Below, piece by piece: positions 23,561 through 33,973 of a DNA stretch of 64,000 nucleotides. The stretch is from Zeus faber (Eukaryota; Chordata; Actinopteri; Zeiformes; Zeidae): assembly GCA_960531495.1 (NCBI GenBank), contig OY482853.1:2713565-2777564 (forward strand), read 5' to 3'. Position 1 is the first letter of the stretch, and each line of letters opens with the position of its first letter. A program made the position numbers and the translations under genes. The notes under the pieces are model-generated. The model worked only from the letters and a program-made list of their open reading frames with translations. It was not told the DNA's origin and searched no databases.

Positions 23561-24640
23561 TTCTATTGGTTCCTGTCTCTGTTCGGGTGTTGAACTGGAA
23601 ATGCTTTCCGCTCCGTGATCCGGCGTAAAGTTTCACCAAGGAAAACAAAAACAGGGTTTTTATTTGAATCGAATGAAACCAAATAAATGCAGTTCATCAA
23701 CAACGGTGATAATATCCTGCATCGCCATATTTTGGCGATACAGGACTGCATCACAATATGAAATCTCGGATGTCGCCCAAGGCCAGATGTAGATCTACGA
23801 GTTGTGGATCTACGTTGATTGTTACTGTGTTTTCGACCGCGCCCTCGTCGCCCGTTCCAGGAAACATGAGACAGAAAGACGTCGTTCTGCTCCCGTCACC
23901 TTGTTATTTCATACGTGGGGTGTTCGCCGCAGACAGGCCTGGTTGGCTGGTTGGTGATATGAATCTCAGATTATTATGGGATGTGTATCCTGTGTTGATC
24001 GCAGTTGAACCGGGGTCGTCCCAACTTCGCTGAAGTCGAAGGTCCGAGTTCAGCTTCTGTAAAGGATAAAAGTTCCTCATTTTAATATTTTGTTTTTCGT
24101 TGTGGTATTTTCAGTTTTCTCATCAAACGACTCTTTTATCAACACGTTTGTTGGAGGTTTTTTCTGCAGTTTCTCTCAAACTGATCTGAAATACCAGAGG
24201 AGCTTCTGTTCTGAGGACAAAACCCGCAGTGCTGCGTACAGGTGAAGCACGGCCCGACACCGACTTGGAGAATTGGTTGCCAGGTTGGCAACCATGCAAA
24301 AGGTGTCGGTGGCCGAGTCTGACGAAACGGTTGCAGAGTTTCTCGTCATGGTACGAGTTGAGTGAGAGAAGCGGATGAATCCTGAGGTTGATGGGTTTTC
24401 AAACAGACGACAACGATGCAACGCGCACAAGATGGTTGACAGTCACCCAGATGAGGCTGCCCGCGGCAACTGGGCAACTGTTGTTGTCCAGCCCCATAGA
24501 TAGATCGATGGTCAGTGGTGATAAGTAATGTGCTGCTGTGGTCAAGCTGAGGTCCTCGTGCCACCAGCCTGACCAGTGAAGCAGAAAGGACTGGACCGCA
24601 GCCTCCTCAGGGTGTAAACAGACACCTGGGTGACACGCCC
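23561..24640. other. unassigned DNA after the minisatellite
   Basis: Mixed-composition DNA with short ORFs on both strands and no recognisable protein, RNA gene or repeat. A short symmetric stretch near 23720-23755 (CATCGCCATATTTTGGCGATAC) forms a small inverted repeat. Confidence 0.5.
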
Positions 24641-24649
24641 AAATGCACA

Positions 24650-24720
24650 CCTGTCTCTCTCTCTCTGTCTCCACACCTGTCTCTCTCTCTGTCTCCACAA
24701 CTGTCTCTCTCTGTCTCCAA

Positions 24721-24759
<39 letters not shown>

Positions 24760-24930
24760 CCCCCGTCTCTCTCTGTCTCCCCTGTCTCTCGCTATCTCTG
24801 CTGTCTCTCTCTCTGACTCCCCTGTCTCTCTCTCTCTTGCCTTCTCCCCTGTCTCTCTCTTTGTCTCCCCTGTCGCTCTCTCGGTCTCTCTCTTTCTTTC
24901 TCTCTCTCTCTCTCTGCCCCAGCCTGTCTA
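24650..24930. repeat. CT-rich (CTCTCTGTCTCC)n low-complexity tract
   Basis: Polypyrimidine microsatellite of CT dinucleotides mixed with CTGTCTCC units. The long Arg/Glu-rich ORFs on the opposite strand arise from it and are not genes. Confidence 0.9.
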
Positions 24931-25051
24931 ACCCTCTTCCTGTCTTTCTTCTCACCCTGACCATGGAGTGACTGAACATAGAGGTGTCTTTGAAAATCAA
25001 CCTCTTTTCGTGTCTCGTCTCCGACGGAGACAAACTGTTGATGGTGTCTCG

Positions 25052-25275
25052 GCCGTGAACACATGAACACAGTAAACACATGAACACAGTAAACACATGA
25101 ACACATTGAAAACATTGAACACATGAGCACAGTGAACACATGAGCACAGTGAACACATGAACACAGTAAACACAGTGAACACATGGACACAGTGAACACA
25201 TGAACACAGTAAACACATGAACTCAATGAACACATGAACACAGTGAACACATGAACTCAGTCAACACAGTGAACA
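25052..25275. repeat. 17-bp tandem repeat (ACATGAACACAGTAAAC)
   Basis: About 13 units of ACATGAACACAGTRAAC, built from shorter related blocks (ACACAGTGA / ACATGAAC), with variants carrying GAGCAC, GGACAC and GAACTC. It yields repetitive Cys/Val/Phe-rich ORFs on the minus strand, which are artefacts. Confidence 0.9.
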
Positions 25276-25432
25276 ATGTCTCCGTTCATATGTTAATTTG
25301 TTGGTTTTCTGCACAATCCGTGACTTTGTTCGTCCGGTCTGTGTAGACATTTATTACCAAACACAGATGATCGCTTGAAATGCGCATAATTTAACCCTTA
25401 TAAGTGTTCTCAGTGAATTATTCATCCCCATC

Positions 25433-25434
<2 letters not shown>

Positions 25435-25469
<35 letters not shown>

Positions 25470-25492
25470 CACACACACACACACACAAACAC
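25435..25492. repeat. (CA)n microsatellite
   Basis: CA units interrupted once by TCTC. Confidence 0.95.
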
Positions 25493-25950
25493 AGTCCATC
25501 TCTTGCAACATGCTGCCAAGTAAACAGTGTAGACGTCCCACTCTGTGGCTCGGTGCCAACAGAACAACACAGCCCGGCTACTGTTTCAGTCCTCTTTGAA
25601 AACTCCGGTTCATAAGTAAAGCCAAAGAAGTGACTTACGGCCGACATTTCTTTTTCATATTTGGAAACTGCAACTCCAAGATATGCAGCAAAGCTGCGGA
25701 CTGAAGCAGAATGGGAGCAGTAACTTGCAAATGAGAGGTCTTATTGGTGCATCCATGAAGTGGCTCGCTGCATTGACCTCATCATCACCATTACCTGTGT
25801 TTCCCTGTTCTAAATAATTGAATTACAACATAATTCAACATGTAAAAAATAGCAATGAAATGCAATGGTAGTTGTCTCTGCATTTGCTGTTAAAAATTAG
25901 TTTAATCACCAAACAATGTAAAGTGAAACATGAAAAGGAAAAAATAAAAA

Positions 25951-26586
25951 TAAAAGCTGCAAGCAGTGATGACCGGTGGGTGGGAGGTGACTCGATAAAT
26001 CAACTAGGAGGAGTTTGCGGAAGTACGGAGCGTGAAAATGTCCAAAAAGTCACGTGAACACTGCCTTTCTTTGAACGTGGCCCACACCGTGTGACAAAAA
26101 CAAAATATTTTAATAGTTTTTAATGGTGCAGGTGCCTTGTGGACACTCGTCAAGTTTGAAGTCGATCCGATAAATCTCCTCGGAGGAGTTTGCAAAAGTA
26201 CAAAGCATAAAAATGACCAAAATGGCACCTTTGATTAAATATGGCCGACTTCCTGTTGGGATTGGGTCATGGCACAAATGTTATTGTTTATTAAGTCTAG
26301 CGATGTAACATACAGTATGTGTACTAAATTTCGTGAGTTTTTGTGGGGAAAAAGTGAATAGGTTTGATTTTCTTTTTTTTTCTATGGGGGGCGTTGGCCG
26401 GCTATTTTGCCACACCCATGCATGGGACCCGTACATTTTCTAATGCCACACCGGGACGGACGAGTGTGCAAAGTTTCGTGAGTTGTCAAGTATCTTAAGG
26501 GCCCCAAAAAGCCGACTCAAAAGCCGAAATAAACGTAGCAATAACAACAGGGTCTCCGCCCGCGTTGTGTGTTCGGACCCTGATAA
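25951..26586 (+). mobile_element. teleost dispersed repeat (AAGCTGCAAGCAG type), partly duplicated 5' end
   Basis: It opens with AAAGCTGCAAGCAGTGATGA and holds phrases I recall from a repeat common in many fish genomes: AAGTTTGAAGTCGATC, GGAGGAGTTTGC-AAGTAC, ATGGCCGACTTCCTGTTGGG and CAAAGTTTCGTGAGTT. The segment with ACTAGGAGGAGTTTGCGGAAG (about 25992) recurs at about 26169, so one copy appears nested or partly duplicated. No ORF. The transposon class is unknown to me. Confidence 0.6.
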
Positions 26587-26599
26587 AAGCACAACACAG

Positions 26600-29500
26600 T
26601 CTTGTTTCAGTCCATTGTCAGATTCTACAACATGAATGTAACTTTCCTCACGTCATGATCAAAACCGTTTGGCGGCTGTGTTAGTATTGTCCCACGAAAG
26701 TCATTCCATCGTCGGATGTTTAACCCATAGTAAGGTGAATCCGGTGTAATGCCCTGGGTCGTTGCTGAATAACAGTTTTGTTGTTGAGATGTTGACGTTT
26801 GGATGCAAAGCAACGACCACGGAGCTGTAGATCCAGGAGGGGGGACAATGGGAGGATTGTGCGGCTCCGAGCTGCGTCCGTCCCTCCGCCGTGCACACAA
26901 CTTCCCACAAGACTCAGCCCGGGAATTAGGCGTCGCTAAGCACTTTGGGTTTTAATAATGAAATGACCACGTACTGTCCATTACGGCGCCCCAAAAAGCT
27001 GGTCCTCCCAAAGCCCTTTAAATATTCAAGTCGACTCCGAGCTCCACGGGAACCATGTTTGTTGGTCTCTGAATATTTCATAGCTTTAACAAGTAGAATA
27101 CGGGTTCGTCCTTCTGTTACGACCTCCTGCTGTTCAATATTATTTTCCCTGTTAGACCGTCATTACCGCATTGCTGCATTATTCATTGTGACGCATCTCC
27201 CCGTATTGCTTTGTGGTCAAAATTACATTTGAATGGAATAACACTTAATTTAGCGCCGCTAGAATCGAACCGTTATTTACAGCGGGCGGCGGCTGATGAG
27301 GGCCCTCGCTCAGAGGAGCTGCCGCCATGTTGTGCTTCAGTGTTTTTCTTGTTCTTCTCCGTCCGGACCCTCAATTGTGAAATTTGTCTTGTGAGCATTA
27401 TCTGGCCTCCCTCCATGCGGAACAAGGGGCCCCTTGTACCGGAACCAAGGCTCTCTCCGTTTGCGATAAGTCATTTTAATCAATCATTACTGTCTCTCGC
27501 AACATGTACATTGGATAATCACATTAGGCTCCGTGCAGCAGGTCTTTAGCGCATTGGGTCTGACTCAGGAGGTCTGTGCTGATGGATGCCGCTGGGGGCC
27601 GGCCGGGAGCTGGCTGGCGGCCGGCTGGGGGCTGCTGGGGGCCGGTCTTTCTCTCTACGACCGTACATCCATGTTTTATTGAGCTCCAGACAAGAGGATT
27701 TTCCTCCTTTCCTTCCCCTGACGGGACTTCTGTCTCCATTAGAGCGGCTGTTGGTGCTGCCGCCGTGTCTTCCATCGTCCTTGCACCGCTGCAGGAAAGA
27801 GGAAAACCATTGTTCCCCTCCGTCGCCAACATTAGTTCCTGGTGTTTCAGGATCGGCTGTCGCTCTGTAATGAACTTCCTCGTACCCTTGTGTGCTAAGC
27901 GGCCTCCTATCCCCACACAGTAACCCACTTCACCTCCGACCCTGTCTTTATCTATTCTTTTTGTTTTTAATCTCATCTTACACCAGTGGCTCTTCTTGGG
28001 GCCTCATGTTTTTTTTGGGGCCGTGGCATCATTCAGGGTCGCACATCCTGCCGAGCATTTAGACCCAACGCTTCCCAGGACCCGAGGCCCCCCCAGACGC
28101 TCAGAGCGGGGGCCCATCTGTCTTCACTTTGGTGGAACCCCGTCTTCTCCCTCTAACGTGAGAAGGGTTTCCATCTCCGTGGGATGTGACGGCGGAGCCT
28201 CCATCACACGCTCATGGCATGGATCACCGGGGCTCAAGAACGGAACGACTCCGCCAGCTTCATTGACCTGCGCTTCAAAGCCTCTTTGAGGGTGTGGCCT
28301 GCGGGGATCCCTTCAGAGATTCCGATGTCGTTTCAGCGTCTGGTGTTTTCTATTCCGAGGCCAGAAGGCTGTGATTGGACAGTGGGGGCGTGGTTGTTCA
28401 TCGCCTTTGAGCGTTGTCATGTTGTCATCCGGTCGAAGATGCCACTGAATGTGTCCAAAATGACCTTGAGAAGAATGGCCCATAAAGAATTGCCACGTTA
28501 GATATTTGAAAATGTGTTGAGTTGAACTCAGAGGACAGCGTTTACATTTATCATCATTTCCTTGAATTCCGATTGATGATACACATTGAATGGGGATGAA
28601 GTCCGATTCGTCAAAATGTGATTTAGGATTGGCAGGCAGGTGGTGGTACGTCTTGACAAACCTCCCACGACGACCATCACATTGAACCGTTCCCAGTCGG
28701 ACCTGCTGGCCCTGACGGTCACAGCGTTGGAAAACCAGTCACTTTGGTGGGGGCTGAACGTTGGGAAAAGTTTGAATTTCTTTATGATTAATGGGACAGA
28801 AATTAAATGGAGGGCGGTTCAGTCTGAGCTGTGTCGCTCTGTATATGCAGCGCTACGCCACACCTACAGAACCTGAGAACCCTTCAACTCCATAGGAAGT
28901 CAAACCCATTGGTTTTGGAACTAAGTAGTGTTTGCTGCAGTCATGACTTGAAGGGTAGGTTCTCCGCCATCCAACCAGGCCTCATTAAAGGTTCATAGCC
29001 CATTGTCATTGAATGCTTGACTCAGCGCTTCACTACTATTGGACTGTATTTAAACACCGTGAGAAGCTGCAGCCTCTGAATGCTGGGAACCAACATTTTA
29101 ATTATGCCCACGTTGAAAGATAGTCAACATCCTTTAAAAGATTTGGAGAACTTTTAGGTGAAAAGTTCCTGCTGGGTCAGTGGTTTTATACAGGTGTCAG
29201 GTCAGCTGACCACTGGGCGTCTACTTTGCACCCGACCAGAACGTGGCTCCCAGAAAGCCTGCTCCACCCGCCTCACAGGGGGTCGGTGGCCTTGCTCCGT
29301 CCAAATCGAGGACAGAGCTCCTCTTTGCACCGACAGAACGTGCATGGTTCTGCCATGAATCCCGCGCTTCTTGGGTCAACGTGTAGTTCAATGTTCTCCC
29401 CGGCTGGACCCAGGTCGCCCGTACGTAGGCTCCCCTATAATTCACACACAAGCCACAAGCATTTTTACATGCCGTGTGCGTTCAGTCCCAAGCGACGGGT

Positions 29501-30700
29501 CTCTGCCTCCTCCGCTCCGTTGGAATGGTTTCCCTCTCCGCGCCGGCGTCTTTGAAGTCGGCCGCTCGCTGCTGGAATCCATCGGCTCCTCCACTAATGA
29601 TCTCCACAAGCGCAGGGTCGGGGTTCCCGCTTTCATGTCTTGAGTAACAGTTGCATTTTTATTTTTTCACTTGTAGATCTCCCTTGTACAGGGTGCTCTT
29701 TTTCCTTCTTTCTTCGTCCATTCTGGTGTCAATTTGCTGCAATAAGGATAATATGAAGTGACTTTTTTCATTTTGGAATGGTGAGCACCTTTCAGCATCT
29801 TTCCCTTTCTGTGCCGTCTGACATGAGCACAACACCAGTTCAAGAATATCCCCAATGGAAGAATGTGATACCAACAGCCATATGGAACCTGTCAGATATT
29901 AAAGAAAAGCGACTTGTTTTCAGCTCTTTTGACACGTAGAAGAGAAACGGATTCCACGCCCATCATCCTCCACCGAGCCCAGAGCCACGGTGTGAGGTCA
30001 TGATGTTCATCTGAAGAAGCGTCTCTGGTTGTGTACCTCATAAGGGTAGCTCCAGTTTGGCTGCGCTTGGTCTTCTTTAAATGGAGAGCAGCTTGTATCT
30101 TGACCGGCTGCAGTTTCAGTTTGTCGTCTTCCGTATCCCGCGCTGCGTGCACGCGGTGTCGGAGTGGTTTCCAGAGGGGGGTCGGTCATGCAAAGCCTCG
30201 CTTTTGTTTCAGCGCCACGGAACTTCCACGGCGTCACTCCTCTCTGTGTGCTTCCTCTGGCCTTCCTGCACCGAGATACTGAATAAATTGCTGTTGGCAA
30301 TATCATGATGGCCCAGGCATCATGACAACATGGACGTGTACGTTCTGACCGCACAGAACACAGTATTATGTTTTAAGTCTTCTATTATTCGAACAATTAT
30401 GATAAATAATCATTTATTTCATGCGTTCTTGGACCACATTTGACTTATCCCAGAGCGCTGTCTTGGCACAGAATCAGTGCCAATCAGTGGGTTTATTTTT
30501 CCTTCAAAAAGGGCAATAAGGTGGAATTTATTATCAAAATCTGTTGAAATAAATAGGAAAAAATGGCCCAAAATAAAACAAAAAACAACTTTATTTCAAG
30601 CCTGACAATCGTGAAAAATCACACACAGTCACATTTCTGTTTTCATCGCAAATTCAAACCAACTAATTCCATCCTGAGTATTGTCTTTAATTCATGATGA
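26600..30700. other. gene desert segment, probable tiam1 5' intron or intergenic
   Basis: I find no exon matching a known protein, no tRNA and no long repeat. The segment is moderately GC-rich with many short ORFs lacking recognisable motifs or matching splice sites. SOD1, the gene between SCAF4 and TIAM1 in human, is not visible here. Confidence 0.5.
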
Positions 30701-30829
30701 CACCACTTGTATGTAAGTATGTTAATAATGCAGGGGCGGCCCTCCATCCTGCACCGCCTCACAGCTTCAACATGACGTTGTGGCCTCCTTTCCAGACACG
30801 CTGGCGTTTCGCTGGAATGTGCTGGATGT

Positions 30830-31060
30830 GGCGCGGCTCCGCCCCAGCATCCTCCTCAGCTTCTCAGCGTTCTGGACCCTCAAGGTGATTGACAGTGATT
30901 GTGAGCGGTCTTGGCAGCGGCGGTGCGACGCGGAGCACCTGTCGGACCGCTCCGTCAGCGCCGTGGACGTCCCGCTCGGCCGACCCAACGGGCGGCGGCC
31001 GCAGCGCCGCACTCTGACCGGGCCGGCGCTCGGAGCGGACGTGGGTTCGCCCTTAAACCA
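30830..31060. promoter_or_regulatory. CpG-rich island, possible promoter or enhancer
   Basis: Dense CpG run (GGCGGCGGCCGCAGCGCCGC and neighbours) in lower-CpG surroundings. All frames are partly open because of composition, and no protein is recognised. Regulatory role is inferred from CpG content alone. Confidence 0.35.
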
Positions 31061-31069
31061 CGTTTCAAC

Positions 31070-32198
31070 GATCTGAGTTTTTTTGTTTTTTTATGGCTCT
31101 GCTGCCTCATGGTGGGTTCTGGACCCCACGTCCCCGACGGAGGCGGAAGACATACGAGATCATACGAGGCCGACCGGGCTCTGGTGGGTGGAGCAAAGAT
31201 GATTTGGGGATCGTTGTCTGGATGAAAACGGGAAGGAACCTACTCGAGTGCGTGCCGGTCGGATGTGAATGCAACACGTTCAGGATGTGTTCACGCGACG
31301 CCAAGCCAATCACGGAAGGCGGGCGTGGTTCAGCCCCCCCGCCGCACGTTTTGCCCGCTTCCAGTACGGTTACTGCACCCGAGTGGAACTACAACTGCCA
31401 CCGTAACCATCACCAACCGCGCTGAGGAACGCTGGGAAAGGGGCTTGGGCGTCTTTTTCTGGCCTCAGTGATGTGGGCGGTGGATCTGTGACGCTCTGGT
31501 CTTGGAACGGCGCTCTTGTGTTTTTTGACGCTTTTGTTTTCATTAGAGTCTGCTTCACCGAATACCAGCACACATCTGCAAACACAGCTTGGCCATGATC
31601 CAGTAATGCAGAATTATAAGGAAACGTTTGTCTTGTGGCCTAAAAGGGCTCCCTAGTGAGTGTGTGCGTGCGTGTGTGTGCGTGCGTGTGTGTACGCTGA
31701 GTAAACCTGGCAGACATCCTGAGAAAACCCTAAATCAAATTTCTGGGGGAAACAGTTTAGCCATGTGAAAGTCAGCCCAGTAAGTCGATAAGGACGAGGG
31801 GCTGTTATGAAAAGCAGATTCCATATCTCCCAGAGACCTCGACCGCTTAAGTAAGGAGGGAATAAAACAAATAAATAGACGGTGAAGCCGACCAGACATT
31901 CCTTTCTCTCCGGTCTGGATCCGTGGAGAGGTCACGACCTTGTGATGTAGTCACACCGAGCGGCGGCCAAAGTGACTGATGAGGGCGCATGTCGGTGTTG
32001 GGAATTGCGAAGTCTAGACACGACCGTCCTCCTGCTTCCAGTCTCCCTGCTCGCCTGTGACAGACAGACAGATGGGCGGGGCGGGGACAGGTCTGTCTGT
32101 CTGTCTGTCTCTCGGAGTCTCTTCTCGGGGCGTGGACGGAGTGAGAAGCAGCATCGGGAGTTCTGCTCTGCCCTCGCTCCCCTCCCGTGCCCTCTGCT

Positions 32199-32242
<44 letters not shown>

Positions 32243-32700
32243 CTTCAGATGAATCCACTGCGACTGTCGGTGCCGACGTGCGTCCCCGTGACATCACCGG
32301 CGCTATGACAACCGCACTCCAGCCGTCTCCCCATTCACAGGTCTATTTTTGACCGTGGCTGAGGATCCAAATTACCGACGCTCGGCAACGCAGTGGGAGC
32401 TGCGTCTCCACCTTCTGTGGACTCACGGGGGGCGACGCGCACCATGGCGCTGGGTCAGCCTGCGTTCGCAGCCGCAGATATGACACCAAACGGAGTCTCT
32501 CATCTCGGGAGTTTAAAGCTGCTACCGTTGCTGATCACCGCAGGATTTCGGGTTTTTTGACGGGAAGACGTTGATCCCGTCTTTGCGTTTGTGTCCGGAA
32601 GACGTCCGTGATGGATAGAGGAGGGAAGATTCACTGTAAATATGAGGTTTTCTTTCCTGCGGGCGGAGGGGTGGGGTTTGTGAGATAGATGCAATTAAAG
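31070..32700. other. non-coding stretch with CT repeat
   Basis: No recognisable exon. It contains GTGTGCGTGCGT repeats near 31660-31695, a short (GTCT)n run near 32090 and the (CT)n tract at 32200-32240. Confidence 0.5.
32200..32240. repeat. (CT)n microsatellite
   Basis: About 20 uninterrupted CT units. Confidence 0.95.
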
Positions 32701-33009
32701 AGGCGTCGGGGGAGGGCGGCTCACATTCCTGCCGGCAGCAGGGTTTCAGCTTTAAGGGGGTGGAGGTGAAGAACAGAGGAGGGGAGGTGTCCGGGAGAGG
32801 GGGAGGTGGGGGGAGCCTTCCAAACAGGCGCCCACTTCTCCTCCCTCCACCTCCTGCTCAGCTCTCCCACTGATCCCTCGCTGCAGGACTGGGAGGAGGT
32901 CTGTCTGGAGGTCTCTGCGTGTGGAGCTTGGAGCTTCCCTCCTCCACCAACCTTTGGGAGTTTGTCTGCAGAAGAGGTGACGCTCCGTCAGCCCTGACCT
33001 CCACCCGAG
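32700..33009 (+). promoter_or_regulatory. candidate non-coding first exon, possibly tiam1 5'UTR
   Basis: GA- and CT-rich, GC-elevated DNA ends in a near-consensus donor, CCCGAG|GTAAGA, at 33010. No ATG-led frame in it resembles tiam1. The strand and the position 15 kb upstream of the tiam1 UTR exon fit an upstream non-coding exon, but no transcript evidence is available here. Confidence 0.3.
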
Positions 33010-33160
33010 GTAAGACGCAGCGCTTGCTCGCTTGTGGATTCTGCTGCGTTTCTGGGTATGTGTTGGGTGGGGGGCTGTGAGTTTGGAGACACCAGACCAA
33101 ATGGCTGCAGAGTTTGAAACCCTCCTCTGCTCCTGGGTTTTGGAGGCAAACTGAGAGTAA

Positions 33161-33267
<107 letters not shown>

Positions 33268-33624
33268 ACAAAACCAAAGATCCATCTATAATTTGACGAT
33301 ATTTTGGGGTTAACTTGGTTCTTTCGTGATATATTCATTTACTCACAAGAAACATTGTAGAACCAGTCAAAGGTAATGTGGATATTAAAACTGCAAAACT
33401 TTACTGTAACGCTTTTTAAAAACAAGATTTAACTATATCATGGTATTGTAATAACCAACATGGCAGACATCTAGTCTTTCGTCACAGTGATCTATATTAT
33501 ATCACCGAGCTGCTCCAACAGCGCTGCTCTCAGCCGTGAGACCTTCTCTGCCGTTCAGAGTGTCCCCGTTTGGGACACGTGCCGCGTTCCAATCCCAACG
33601 AAGAAAGAAAAGAAGAAGAAACAG

Positions 33625-33973
33625 TCTTTAACTGTCACACGACACTCCACAACACATGCTTGCACACACACACACATGCACATGCTTGATGGTGGCCGGT
33701 GAAATGGCTCCTCTGCTTTTGACCCATCCTGGCTTGTCCTTCCTCCGGGGGCACAGCCAGGAGCAGTGGGCAGCATACGTGGACGCGCCCGGGGACCAGG
33801 TGATAAGTGTCCATCGCTGGTCAGACCATGATGGGTGCATGTTTTTGGTGGGGGTCCTTACTGACGTGAGGTGGAGGAAACCCCATGTGAACACGGGGAG
33901 AACATGCAAACTCCACACAGAAAGGCTCCTGTTTTTTTTGGAAGATAACCCGCCGGAGCGGGTTATCTTCCAA
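33625..33973 (-). mobile_element. SINE-like dispersed repeat, copy 2, truncated at a hairpin
   Basis: Matches copy 1 (110-515) closely from TCTTTAACTGTCACACGACA through ACATGCAAACTCCACACAGA. Similarity then ends in a perfect 16-bp inverted repeat (33938-33953 and 33958-33973, 4-bp loop). The B-box-bearing end present in copies 1 and 3 is missing, so this copy cannot be transcribed from an internal Pol III promoter. Confidence 0.65.

Noticed and set aside
24542..25250. Minus-strand ORFs of 150-224 residues (Cys/Val/Phe then Arg/Glu-rich)
   Set aside because: They are the 17-bp tandem repeat and CT array read in the other strand.
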